A stretch of DNA of 64,000 nucleotides from Cytophagales bacterium. Its GTDB lineage: Bacteria; Bacteroidota; Bacteroidia; Cytophagales; Spirosomataceae. Positions 1-7,776 of this stretch are shown here, in pieces. Where the stretch lies: NCBI GenBank assembly GCA_004292855.1, contig RDXN01000055.1:1-64000 (forward strand), given 5' to 3'. Every line of letters begins with the position of its first letter. Positions within the stretch are counted from its first letter, which is position 1. The notes beneath the pieces are model-generated. The model worked only from the letters and a program-made list of their open reading frames with translations. It made no database searches and was not told the origin of the DNA. Position numbers and translations under genes: made by a program.

Positions 1-62
1 TGCTCATGGGTCGGGGGTGAAGAAATGGGCATTTCAACACTACGACCCTTTTGTCATTCTAC

Positions 63-70
63 CAAATCTA
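63..70 (-). promoter_or_regulatory. possible -7 element for a leftward gene off the left edge
   Basis: On the minus strand this reads TAGATTTG, which fits the Bacteroidetes -7 consensus TAnnTTTG. No good -33 TTTG is seen at the usual 19-21 bp. A minus-strand ATG at 28-30 opens a frame that runs out of the window, so this may be the promoter of a gene that is mostly missing here. Nothing else is recognised in bases 1-95. Confidence 0.25.
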
Positions 71-95
71 ACCTAAAGTACTGCTCGGACTATTG

Positions 96-302
96 ATGAA
101 TAACAACACCCAATTTCGTCGCTTTTTCGGGGCCGCCCTGACCATCATCGGCACCATCGTTATCCTGTTTGCCTGCGTGGCATTTTTAAAAGATGGCAAG
201 CCCGTGATGGGCCTGGCCATAACCAAAGGCGAGTCAGCAGCCCCCTTTATTGTGGGCATGATTTTCTTCCTGTCGGGTATCAGTTTGGTGCGCGAATCTT
301 AG
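96..302 (+). CDS. small two-helix membrane protein, unknown function
   Basis: A 68-residue protein with two hydrophobic segments, roughly residues 10-31 and 47-65, joined by a short polar loop, so it is probably an inner-membrane hairpin protein. The frame also has a TTG three bases upstream, but the ATG at 96 is the natural start. I do not recognise the family. Its last four bases overlap the 3' end of the convergent M23 peptidase gene, which suggests compact packing and no room for a terminator. Function unknown. Confidence 0.55.
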   Translation: MNNNTQFRRFFGAALTIIGTIVILFACVAFLKDGKPVMGLAITKGESAAPFIVGMIFFLSGISLVRES

Positions 303-1123
303 TTGGTTCGCTTGGCCGAGAGCAACCATTCATATGGGTTGCGCGGGACGGGCAGGCCGCTGGGGAGCAGGTGCAGGTACATCAGGTGCAGGTGCGTAGG
401 CGAGCGGGTTTTGTAGGCGTTGAAACCCGTGCGCCCCATCGTGGCTAGTTTTTGGCCAGCCTGTACCCATTGGCCGGGCGTAACCTTTACTTTGTTGTTG
501 TGGGCGTAGTAGAACAGCCCGTGGAGCACCGGGTCGTACACCCAAATCCAGTTGCCGCCCCGGTATTCGCTGCCGGGTAGCCAACCTGTTTCGATAGCCA
601 GCACGAGGCCACTCGTCATAGCCAGGATATCGACGGGCTTGCCGTTGCGGTCGTCCAAGCAGTCCTGGTTACTATCGCGAATAAAAATATCCTGGGCGGG
701 GTGGCTTCCGCGCACGTTGTAGTCGAACAAATCGAATCCGCTACCCCGGTATCCCTCGCCGTTACTCCCGCCAATGGCTCCGGAGCTGTATCCGCGAAGT
801 GGAAAGGCAAAATAATGTTTGGTACGTTTCAGGCTATCCAGGGCCGTACTATCAGAAGGGGTCAGGGTATCGGCTTCCATAATGGCCCCACTGCCCGAAT
901 TCCGGCCCGCGAACCGGGCTTTCAGACCATTCGTAATCTGACTAAACCGTCGGCGGGCCTCAGAAGGCGTAACGGTTTGCCGACGAATTTCAATATAAAG
1001 ATTCTGAAATCGCTGGCAGTAGGAATAAACTGTGGGTTCGGTCGGAACGTCGGGGACAGACTGTGACGATGCCACGTTTGCGCCCCCCAAAACAACCGCC
1101 AAAACAACGCCCCAAAAACGCAT
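299..1123 (-). CDS. exported M23-family peptidase
   Basis: Begins with a signal peptide (MRFWGVVLAVVLGG...ASSQ), so it acts outside the cytoplasm. The C-terminal half is an M23/LytM-type zinc metallopeptidase fold: HPAQD (first zinc His and Asp), a glycine-rich strand region, YYAHNNKV, a GQ.VQAGQKLATMGRTG segment, and the final HLHL motif. M23 enzymes cut peptidoglycan cross-bridges or related peptides; this one has no LysM or SH3 targeting domain. A GTG at 1147 would add eight residues; the ATG at 1123 gives a cleaner signal peptide. It follows the DUF6089 genes on the same strand. Confidence 0.8.
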   Translation of the reverse strand: MRFWGVVLAVVLGGANVASSQSVPDVPTEPTVYSYCQRFQNLYIEIRRQTVTPSEARRRFSQITNGLKARFAGRNSGSGAIMEADTLTPSDSTALDSLKRTKHYFAFPLRGYSSGAIGGSNGEGYRGSGFDLFDYNVRGSHPAQDIFIRDSNQDCLDDRNGKPVDILAMTSGLVLAIETGWLPGSEYRGGNWIWVYDPVLHGLFYYAHNNKVKVTPGQWVQAGQKLATMGRTGFNAYKTRSPTHLHLMYLHLLPSGLPVPRNPYEWLLSAKRTN

Positions 1124-1194
1124 AAGACTAAATAAACGTACTTTCACCTGACAAGACGGATGGGATTCAGGAGCAAAAGTAAAGAAATGGGCGT

Positions 1195-1866
1195 TTATTC
1201 CGGGCAGGTGACCCGATAAAACGTGTAGCTGATGGTCAGGGCCGTGTACGTGTAGCTGTCGCTGAGGGCGGGGTTGCCCGATGCCAGTTTAGGCGCACCG
1301 GGCGTTTTGGCAAGGCCGTCGAGGTCGTCGTTGCGGGTGAAGCGCGTACCAAATTCCAGCGCAACACTCCAGGGTCGTTTGATTTCGTATTTTACACCCA
1401 CCCCAAGCGGATACGTAAGTCGTTTGCCCCCTTCAACTTTCGGGCTGTACGACAGATAGCCCAGGCCTCCGAACACATAGGGCGACCAGTTTTTACGGGT
1501 CCTGACCATTTTCCAGTCCCGAAAAAAATACTCTACATCCACCGTAGCCTCGCCAATGCGCGTACGGAACGAGCGGTTACGAGCTTGCTGAAACGGGTCT
1601 TTACTCACGGCATCTTCGGCCCGGATGCCCCCCGTTGCAATGCCCGCCCGCATCGAAACCGAACGGGTAAAATTGTACCGAAAAAACAGGTTTCCGGCGG
1701 GGCGATAAAAACGGGGGTTCAGGTTAGGCGCAATGTCGCCTTTATAGAGCATACCGCCCAAACCAGCCCCAATCTCAATCTGTTGCGCCTGCGTTACGCT
1801 AACCAGCGCGAAGAAGCCCATAAAAAGCCCGACCGTAAGCAGCCGGGCGTGTTGTTTACTGTTCAA
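1195..1866 (-). CDS. DUF6089-type outer-membrane beta-barrel protein
   Basis: A 223-residue exported protein: N-terminal signal peptide ending near AQAQQ/TQAQQ, then alternating aromatic/polar strands with the family hallmarks GAGLGGMLYKGDIAP near the start of the mature protein and YPLGVGVKYEI in the second half. This is the DUF6089/PorG-like barrel family of Bacteroidetes, usually placed next to nadK and envelope biogenesis genes, as here. The start is TTG; the next ATG (1824) would leave only a short signal sequence. It lies 12 bp after a larger homologue of the same family, so the two probably arose by duplication and are co-transcribed. Confidence 0.75.
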   Translation of the reverse strand: MNSKQHARLLTVGLFMGFFALVSVTQAQQIEIGAGLGGMLYKGDIAPNLNPRFYRPAGNLFFRYNFTRSVSMRAGIATGGIRAEDAVSKDPFQQARNRSFRTRIGEATVDVEYFFRDWKMVRTRKNWSPYVFGGLGYLSYSPKVEGGKRLTYPLGVGVKYEIKRPWSVALEFGTRFTRNDDLDGLAKTPGAPKLASGNPALSDSYTYTALTISYTFYRVTCPE

Positions 1867-1878
1867 GAGGTATTTTGT

Positions 1879-2865
1879 TTACCGAATTGGCGGGCATTTA
1901 ATTTTGCCCGGAATAGTATATATGAATTGAATCTGCGTGATCAGATAACCATCCGACAACACACCCTTTGCGCCACGGATAGGTGAAGTAGCTGCTCCGT
2001 TGTCTCGTGCTAAATAATCCGACAATTGTGGCTCACGATCTTTGCCTTTGCGGGCTGCAATTAGTTCGGGACGGCGGTCGGCCATTGCTTCGGCCAGGCT
2101 ACCGGCGGGTAATACACCAGCGGCTGCATAGGGTCCTCCCACATCATCGAGATAGTCAGAAAACGCATAGCGATAGCCAGCCTCGAACGCGATAGTAAAG
2201 TCGTCGTTATACTTATAGCGAACGCCCACACCTACTGGAATGGCCATGGTTACGAGCGAATACGGCTTGGCGTAGCCGGGTTGCCCCTGCCCTTCGGTGC
2301 CAAGTGGCTGCAACTTCACCCATTCGCGGCTGAAGTCGTCCTGCGTTGTTACGTCGATATAGCCTTCGGGCGTGCGGGCTTCCGGGCTATGAGCCACGAG
2401 TGCAATGCCCAAAAACGCATACGGCGAAAACTGCGCCCGTTGATTTGAGTTACGACCGTCGGGCCGGAATTTATACATACCCGTTAGCGAGAACTCCTTC
2501 AAATCATTACGAAAGTGCAGGTTCCGCACATATTGAATGGTGTTGCCACTATTATTCTTGTTGAAGGTGTAATCGTCGCCCGTGATGCGTGCCCAGGTAA
2601 AGCCCACCCGTGCAGCCACGCGGGGCGTAAAATGCCGGGTGTAATGAAGACCCGCATTCCAACGGAGTAATATAAACGTCGATTTGGGGGCATACCGATA
2701 GCCCGCCAGATCGCCGTAATAACTCGATGTACCAATTCCCCCTCCAACTTCTGAAAAGGGAGCAAACTGGGTATTCTGCCGACGCTGTGCTATGCTCTCT
2801 CCAGCTACCGTGCCCACTAACAGCGCCGACAAAACACCCGAGGTCAATGCGTGTATACGCTTCAT
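1879..2865 (-). CDS. larger DUF6089-type outer-membrane protein
   Basis: A 328-residue exported protein with an N-terminal signal sequence (cleavage probably near AGESIAQ) and the DUF6089 barrel pattern: EVGGGIGTSSYYGDLAG near the mature N-terminus, FSPYAFLGIAL mid-protein, VGVGVRYKYND and FEAGYRYAFSDYLDDVGG later. The longer length comes from an insert around residues 240-290. It is transcribed toward its smaller paralogue and sits downstream of nadK, separated by about 190 bp that hold a palindromic repeat. The family is tied to outer-membrane and type IX secretion-related envelope biology in Bacteroidetes; the exact role of this copy is inferred only. Confidence 0.78.
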   Translation of the reverse strand: MKRIHALTSGVLSALLVGTVAGESIAQRRQNTQFAPFSEVGGGIGTSSYYGDLAGYRYAPKSTFILLRWNAGLHYTRHFTPRVAARVGFTWARITGDDYTFNKNNSGNTIQYVRNLHFRNDLKEFSLTGMYKFRPDGRNSNQRAQFSPYAFLGIALVAHSPEARTPEGYIDVTTQDDFSREWVKLQPLGTEGQGQPGYAKPYSLVTMAIPVGVGVRYKYNDDFTIAFEAGYRYAFSDYLDDVGGPYAAAGVLPAGSLAEAMADRRPELIAARKGKDREPQLSDYLARDNGAATSPIRGAKGVLSDGYLITQIQFIYTIPGKIKCPPIR

Positions 2866-2981
2866 ATATTGAGGATAAAACCGCTCCGAACTGAACGCCG
2901 ACCAAAGCCGACTCTATTCCGAAACGGGGATAAATGGTCTTTTATTGGAAAGTGAGGGCGAAAATTATGCCAGAGTTATTT

Positions 2982-3049
2982 GTAGCGCGGTTTTCCAAAA
3001 CCGCGTTGAAGATAACCAAGTACGGCGCAGTTTTGGAAAACCGCGCTAC
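2982..3049. repeat. palindromic repeat, CGGTTTTCCAAAACCG family, copy 1
   Basis: Two 24-nt arms (2982-3005 and 3026-3049) are inverted copies with one mismatch. Each arm is itself palindromic around a TTTTCCAAAA core and carries a terminal GTAG/CTAC. It begins 7 bp past the nadK stop codon on the minus strand, so it can form a hairpin just downstream of that gene. A second copy is at 42593-42663, again directly after a stop codon. The remaining 2866-3055 gap shows nothing else I can name. Confidence 0.75.
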
Positions 3050-3055
3050 GCCCCC

Positions 3056-3931
3056 CTAATTCCGAATATCAAACCCCCAGTTCAACTTACTCCTCAGGGT
3101 GTTAAGGAAATTGTCGTCGTTGAGTTTGACGAGCCGAGCCGAGAATTTTTCTTTTTGCAGGCTAAGCCGGGTCGAGACATCGACGGTGCGGGAGCGAGAA
3201 TCGAGGGCCACCAGAAAATTACCACTCCGGCTCGACACCTCGAACGAGAGTTGGCAGGAGTCCATCACCACCATAGGCCGCACGTTGAGGTTGTGCGGAC
3301 TTATGGGGGTGATAATGAAGTTGTTGGTGTGGGGCAGTAACACCGGTCCCCCGCAACTGAGCGAATAACCCGTTGAGCCGGTCGGGGTTGAGATAATGAG
3401 TCCGTCGGCCCAGTACGAATTCAGAAACTGCCCGTCGAGGTAGGTATGCACCGTGATCATCGACGACATTTCGGTGCGCGTGATCGTGAAATCGTTCAGG
3501 GCAAACGGGATACCCTCAAAAATATCTTTGTCGGTTTGCAGGCTGACCAATGCGCGTTCGTCAATGGTAAATTGCCCGTTCACGATGGCGTGAAGCATAT
3601 ATTTAATGGCCGTTGGAGCCACCGTTGCCAGAAAACCGAGCCGCCCAATATTAATTCCAACAATGGGCGTTTGGCGGGCACCCACGTGGGCCACGGCTTC
3701 GAGCAGCGTACCATCGCCCCCCAGGCTGAGCATAAAATCGGCGTCGAAAAGTTCGGAGGGGTCGCGGTAGGTAGCGGTGGCGGTATGGGCCACGCCTGCA
3801 AAGCTCAGAAACTCGTGGTACGAATGAGAAATCTGGACGTCGGCTTTGCGCTCAGCCAGATCGTCGAACATAGCCTGTACGTAAGGCTTCGTTTGAACGC
3901 TAAAATTCCGCCCGTGGATGGCAATTTTCAT
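3056..3931 (-). CDS. nadK: NAD kinase
   Basis: ATP-dependent phosphorylation of NAD to NADP in the cytoplasm. At 291 residues it is normal length. The diagnostic motifs are present: the nucleotide-binding LSLGGDGTLLEAV around residue 70-80, GRLGFLA, the NDF segment of the conserved N-E/D motif in FALNDFTITR, and the glycine-rich PTGSTGYSLSCGGP. The ATG at 3931 is preceded within two bases by the end of the CBS-domain gene, so the two are translated as a tight pair. This CBS-nadK-DUF6089 order is common in Cytophagales. Confidence 0.95.
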   Translation of the reverse strand: MKIAIHGRNFSVQTKPYVQAMFDDLAERKADVQISHSYHEFLSFAGVAHTATATYRDPSELFDADFMLSLGGDGTLLEAVAHVGARQTPIVGINIGRLGFLATVAPTAIKYMLHAIVNGQFTIDERALVSLQTDKDIFEGIPFALNDFTITRTEMSSMITVHTYLDGQFLNSYWADGLIISTPTGSTGYSLSCGGPVLLPHTNNFIITPISPHNLNVRPMVVMDSCQLSFEVSSRSGNFLVALDSRSRTVDVSTRLSLQKEKFSARLVKLNDDNFLNTLRSKLNWGFDIRN

Positions 3932-3932
3932 G

Positions 3933-4601
3933 TTAAATATTTATGTACCGCATCAACAGGTCGAGTCGTTCCTGATCAATGCTTTCGATGGGCGCGTTGG
4001 CAAAAGCCGATTCGACGGTGTAGCCGAAGCGTTCGAGCGTCGACACAACGGGGCCAATTTCGCGCCGGTTGAGTTTGAGAGTCAGCCGCGAGCGGTCGGG
4101 AATACCGTAGGCCGCACTACTGAACTGGCTACCAATAATTTTTACGTTGTTCGATTCAACCAGTCGGCTGATCTCGGTCAGTGAATAGTCGCGTTCGTCG
4201 ATGCTCAAAATCAGGATAGCCCCCGGTTCGCTCACCCCCAGTTCGCGGGCAAAATTTTTCAGTAGTTCGTTTACCGATACCGTCCCGACGAACTCCCGGT
4301 TGTCATTGATCACGGCCAAAACATCGAGCCGATGTTCGAGCACAAGGCCGAGCAGTTCGAGCGAATGCTGGTTTTCAAACGCGAATGTCTGCTCAAACAA
4401 CCGCATCACATCGCCAACGGGCCGGTCTTCATCGGCCACGTCCAGGAGCAAATCTTCCGACAAAAGCCCTTTATACTCGCTCTGATCGGTCAGCACCATC
4501 TGACTAATTCGATGTTCCTGCATCCATTCCAACGCATCGCCAACGGTATCGGTAGGCTTCAGGGCCGGAAGCATCGGGTCAATAAGTTCAGCAGCTATCA
4601 T
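3933..4601 (-). CDS. CBS-domain protein
   Basis: About 222 residues. The N-terminal half (residues 1-120) holds two CBS motifs (TVGDALEWMQEHRISQMVLTD and the DVLAVINDNREFVGTVSVNEL region), which bind adenosyl nucleotides and act as a sensor. The C-terminal half has an ACT-like pattern (GAILILSIDERDYSLTEISRL). No enzyme domain is attached. The frame extends upstream only through a TTG, so the ATG at 4601 is chosen. It is immediately followed by nadK, so a role in sensing nucleotide status beside NADP synthesis is a reasonable but unproven inference. Confidence 0.85.
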   Translation of the reverse strand: MIAAELIDPMLPALKPTDTVGDALEWMQEHRISQMVLTDQSEYKGLLSEDLLLDVADEDRPVGDVMRLFEQTFAFENQHSLELLGLVLEHRLDVLAVINDNREFVGTVSVNELLKNFARELGVSEPGAILILSIDERDYSLTEISRLVESNNVKIIGSQFSSAAYGIPDRSRLTLKLNRREIGPVVSTLERFGYTVESAFANAPIESIDQERLDLLMRYINI

Positions 4602-4675
4602 AACGGGCAATACAGCGGGAAAGGACTGTATGTTGGAAAACTAAGAAAAAAACCGTTCAGTTTCCAACTTTGTAG

Positions 4676-4695
4676 AGCCGCAAAATTTTGCGGCT
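4676..4695. repeat. 20-bp perfect palindrome of the GTAG-hairpin type
   Basis: The sequence AGCCGCAAAATTTTGCGGCT is fully self-complementary and is preceded by TTGTAG, the same lead-in as the CGGTTTTCCAAAACCG repeats in this window. It lies in the gap between the LytTR gene end and the CBS gene start, so it could serve as a hairpin terminator for the former. Confidence 0.5.
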
Positions 4696-4763
4696 TACCG
4701 CCGGATGGTTTTTCCGGGTTAATACATGGTTGACATAACGTTTTGCTGACGCCGGTGCGGTCT

Positions 4764-5771
4764 CTACCTGCCCGGTTGCCGGGTACGAACCAACGTTATT
4801 TTTTTCATCAAATCGACTCGATTGTTTTCGGGAAGGGCAAGCGGGCCTGTGTGATACCTCATCACAATCTGTTTATACTCGACCCGATCTAAGTAGTGCA
4901 GGTTTATCAGCACGGATCGGGAAAGTTTATAAAAAAACGGATCGGCGAAAAATGGCTCCAAATTCCCTAAGTTCATGGAAATGACGTGGGGAGTTGGTCT
5001 GTCGACTACATAAACACCAGTATAGGCTTTCATGGCTTTCAGATAGGTCACTTTCGTTTTATCAATTCGCTCGTACCCCCCATTGATTGGCAAAAACAAT
5101 TCGTTCGACTCCAACGGAGAACGGGCTGCCTCCCGACCAACCCGCCGATTCATATACGCCAATTCGACCTGAAGCACCAGTTCGACCTGGCGAAAGGGTT
5201 TGAGCAGATTTGATCCTATCCGCAGCCAAAGCCATTTGCGTTTATACGCCGAAGTAAGGTAGTTATGCGCTCGTGCGATTCCAACGGGCGACTGAATCCG
5301 CTCGAACACGCCCAACGCTTTTTGTGCATAGTCAATATCTTCAACCGATTGCTGCGTTAGTTCGAGTCCCTCGGTCAGGCGGAGATAAATCAGACCCAAT
5401 TCGTATGAGTCGCCAATTGGCTTCAGGGTCCGAAAAGCTTTCAGATAGTACTCTTTTGCAGTACTGTTACTACCTGCCTGATTAATTATTTCACCAATCA
5501 TAAAATAAGCTTTTCCTAATGCTAAAGAGTCATTTTGGGCTAACGCCCTCTGCTCCATTTGGCGGGCTTGCTGCAATTTCTGTTGGTCAATTTGGATCAA
5601 GCCTTGTCCATTGGTCTCACGTACTCCTGCAACCCAATAAGTAACCCGCACAGAAGCCGCCAACCCACCCGACTCTGAACCAGAGAATGTTTTTGAGGTA
5701 ACTGGACTTGATAGCGGTAACGGCGCAAACGGTTCATAAACGGGTGTGAGATAGGGAATTGCAATAGCCAA
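4764..5771 (-). CDS. TPR protein with C-terminal LytTR DNA-binding domain
   Basis: The N-terminal part (to about residue 175) has helical repeats of TPR type (LALGKAYFMIGEIINQAG, SYELGLIYLRLTEGLE, GIARAHNYLTSAYKR). The C-terminal 100 residues match a LytTR domain: LPINGGYERIDKTKVTYLKA, then FYKLSRSVLINLHYLDRV. LytTR domains bind paired direct repeats in promoters. The upstream frame starts with TTG and a low-complexity stretch; the first ATG is at 5558. The transmembrane segment usual between TPR and LytTR parts in Bacteroidetes is weak or missing (KWLWLRIGSNLL), so the gene may be rearranged at its 5' end. A matching direct-repeat site lies upstream at 5832-5861. Confidence 0.65.
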   Translation of the reverse strand: MAIAIPYLTPVYEPFAPLPLSSPVTSKTFSGSESGGLAASVRVTYWVAGVRETNGQGLIQIDQQKLQQARQMEQRALAQNDSLALGKAYFMIGEIINQAGSNSTAKEYYLKAFRTLKPIGDSYELGLIYLRLTEGLELTQQSVEDIDYAQKALGVFERIQSPVGIARAHNYLTSAYKRKWLWLRIGSNLLKPFRQVELVLQVELAYMNRRVGREAARSPLESNELFLPINGGYERIDKTKVTYLKAMKAYTGVYVVDRPTPHVISMNLGNLEPFFADPFFYKLSRSVLINLHYLDRVEYKQIVMRYHTGPLALPENNRVDLMKKITLVRTRQPGR

Positions 5772-5831
5772 AGCTACTTATTTTCAGGCGAAAAGCGCGT
5801 GCAAAAATCGTTCATCAAGCAAAGGCGGGGA

Positions 5832-5861
5832 TTGGTTAAGCGGGGTTGGGGATTGGTTAAA
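5832..5861. promoter_or_regulatory. candidate LytTR binding site
   Basis: Two 9-bp direct repeats, TTGGTTAAG (5832-5840) and TTGGTTAAA (5853-5861), are separated by exactly 12 bp, inside a 13-bp repeat GGGGATTGGTTAA. Known LytTR regulators (AgrA, AlgR, ComE types) bind two 9-bp direct repeats 12-13 bp apart, and GTTAAG is shared with AgrA sites. The site lies between the LytTR gene and the divergent lipoprotein remnant, so it could control either. Confidence 0.45.
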
Positions 5862-5928
5862 AATGATTGCGGGGCAATTAGGGTTAATCCATTTTTGAGG
5901 GTCAACAGTTTCTTACTATATCCCTCTT

Positions 5929-6692
5929 ATGCGCCGACGTGTCCACACCATTTTTCGTCTTCTGACGAGCGTCTTGCTTTTGACCCTGCTCCTGTCGCAG
6001 TGCAAAAAAGCCGAAGATGCGGCTGTTGCTCCCACACCAACGCCCCCCGTTCAGGAAACGATCAAACCAAGAGAGAACGTGGGGTACGGTGCTACTCTAT
6101 TGCCCTAGGCAGATTACCAGAAAGTTCCCCTTTTAGCTGACCCACTAACACAAACGCCGGAGGCTTGCGGGCTTTTTCGCTTTCAGGTAATCGTTTGTTG
6201 TGGACGAGTCCGGTAGCCAAAGGAAGTAATCCATTCACAGGCAACAACTTAGTATACAGTACATTTTATTCAGAGAGCAAGAGTTATCTTATCGCGCTTG
6301 ACCAGGCAACAGGTACAGAAAAATGGCGATACGCTCCAACTAAAGGTAGTTTAGAAACGGCGTCCATCAGCTTAGATGGGACGTCCATTGCGTTCATTTC
6401 ATCACCCAGCGTTTTGGGCGAAGGATACGTCTTATACGTTCTGGACGCCATCACAGGAAAATTGCGCTGGGAGAAGTCAGTTTATAACAACAATTTCTCG
6501 CTGATTGTGGGGGCTAAAGTTTATGTACGGACGGGCACCATCAACGACGCAACCATTACCGCTTTTGACGTGAACACCGGAAGCAAAGTCTGGGAGAGTC
6601 GCAGTTTAGGGGTTAGCTTGCCAGGGCCTATGTGTGTCATTACTGCCGACGGCAAAACGTACTATATGCCCGAATCGGGAATGCGGCAGTAA
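5929..6692 (+). pseudogene. broken lipoprotein / PQQ-like beta-propeller gene
   Basis: A clear lipoprotein start (MRRRVHTIFRLL...LLLSQCKK, lipobox Cys at residue 25) opens at 5929 but meets TAG at 6106-6108. From 6141 another frame, with no proper start, reads as a PQQ/WD40-like propeller (GNRLLWTSP, ALDQATGTEKWRYAP, LDAITGKLRWEKS, FDVNTGSKVWES) and ends at 6692. A propeller lipoprotein normally has seven or eight blades; only about four are present. The simplest reading is one gene damaged by internal deletion and frameshift and truncated at the 3' end. It is divergent from the LytTR gene. Confidence 0.6.
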
Positions 6693-6795
6693 CACTGCCC
6701 TCAACTACACCGCCGATGAACTTCAGCCCCGGTTCGATAGCGAAAAACGATTGATCTACGGCCTGCAAGCCCGGATGCGGTTGGGAATACCGTAG
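6691..6795 (+). pseudogene. 35-codon coding fragment, unknown origin
   Basis: Directly after the propeller frame closes, a different frame reads on for 34 residues to a TAG (ALNYTADELQPRF, then GLQARMRLGIP). The aromatic/alternating end resembles the last strands of an outer-membrane barrel, but it is too short to identify. It has no start codon and is best seen as the tail of a second decayed gene fused to the first by deletion. Confidence 0.3.
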
Positions 6796-6839
6796 TTCAC
6801 CTAAATAAGATAGCTCACTATCTGGAAAACACTCTGCCC

Positions 6840-6884
6840 TTCGAGTGAAGTTTTGCGTATATTTACGCCAAAACTTCACTCGAA
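6840..6884. promoter_or_regulatory. inverted-repeat operator of the Xre-RES toxin-antitoxin operon
   Basis: Arms TTCGAGTGAAGTTTTG (6840-6855) and its exact complement (6869-6884) are 16 bp each; an inner GCGTA/TACGC pair (6855-6859, 6864-6868) continues the dyad with one bulged base. The right arm ends on the A of the antitoxin ATG. Type II antitoxins usually repress their own promoter through such dyads, so this is the likely operator, and in mRNA it could also fold over the start codon. Confidence 0.65.
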
Positions 6885-7303
6885 TGACAGCATCCACCTA
6901 TCACCACTCAACAGGACTTCGTCTGCCTTTCTCCGAACAGGAGATCATTAGCCGCAGTCGGCAGGGAGTCAGACGGGCGGAAGCGGACCGGGTAGCGGCT
7001 TTAGTTGGACTCACGGACAAGGAGTTAGCCAGTACGTTGGGTATTTCAGCCAGCTATTTGCACCGACTAAAAGCGGAGCAGGTTCTGAGCCACGAGGCAT
7101 CCGAACGGCTTTCCCTGCTTGAGAACTTACTACAACATGGTCTGGATACGTTCGATGGGCGAACCACTACGGTGGTCAATTGGCTGCGAACCCCCCTCCG
7201 CGAATTAGACAATCAGTCGCCCCTGCAAACACTGGATACGGTTACGGGATACACGCTCGTTGACCGGGTTTTGGGCCGCATCGACCACGGAATTTTTGGT
7301 TGA
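6884..7303 (+). CDS. Xre/MbcA/ParS-type antitoxin of an RES toxin
   Basis: A 139-residue protein. The first part holds a helix-turn-helix of the Xre-like class (AALVGLTDKELASTLGISASYLHRL), and the C-terminal part matches the DUF2384 (MbcA/ParS) toxin-binding domain, with the hallmark NWLRTPLRELDNQSPLQTL followed by a short VDRVLGRIDHGIFG tail that typically plugs the RES active site. The frame extends upstream to 6845, but that stretch is the operator palindrome, so the ATG at 6884 is chosen. It is followed after three bases by the RES toxin gene. Confidence 0.9.
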   Translation: MTASTYHHSTGLRLPFSEQEIISRSRQGVRRAEADRVAALVGLTDKELASTLGISASYLHRLKAEQVLSHEASERLSLLENLLQHGLDTFDGRTTTVVNWLRTPLRELDNQSPLQTLDTVTGYTLVDRVLGRIDHGIFG

Positions 7304-7306
7304 TCT

Positions 7307-7771
7307 ATGGCTCTTGTGTATCGCGTTGTCCGCCAGAAATATGCCGACCGACCACTCGACGTGGAAGGCACCCGCCTGAACGGTGGCCGCTGGAATCCAC
7401 CGGGTATCGGTATTCTGTACACGGCTGAACACCCTGCGCTGGCATTGGTTGAGATTCTCGTCCATATGCCTCGTGTTCCGTACGCTGAATTACCGGCTTA
7501 TAGGTTGTTTACGCTGGACATTCCTGACGACAGCAAACAGGTATTCACGGCGGCTGACCTCCCCCCCTACCGGAACGAAAATTCGTATGTCCGCAGCCAA
7601 TTTACCCTCCGCGAATGGCTTAACAATCCTGATGTATTAGCGGTTGGCGTACCATCGTCTGTCATGCCCGATGGTAGTAATTTCCTGCTGCATCCGGCAC
7701 ACCCGGCTTTTGGGCAAATACGAATCGTCGATGAAAAACCACTCGTTATTGACGAGCGACTACGGGCCTAA
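7307..7771 (+). CDS. RES-domain toxin (NAD-degrading)
   Basis: A 154-residue RES protein, the toxin of the Xre-RES (MbcTA/ParTS-like) class; characterised members deplete NAD by glycohydrolysis or phosphorolysis. The three conserved residues are visible: Arg in LNGGRWNPPG (about residue 28), Glu in ALALVEILVHMP (about 49), and Ser in the C-terminal DGSNFLLHPAHP segment. Length and motifs are complete, so the toxin looks intact. It is read directly after its antitoxin, starting three bases past the stop, and presumably shares its promoter. Confidence 0.92.
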   Translation: MALVYRVVRQKYADRPLDVEGTRLNGGRWNPPGIGILYTAEHPALALVEILVHMPRVPYAELPAYRLFTLDIPDDSKQVFTAADLPPYRNENSYVRSQFTLREWLNNPDVLAVGVPSSVMPDGSNFLLHPAHPAFGQIRIVDEKPLVIDERLRA

Positions 7772-7776
7772 ACCTT

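Noticed and set aside
3446-4072. A 208-residue plus-strand frame
   Set aside because: Antisense to nadK and the CBS gene, both of which carry complete family motifs.
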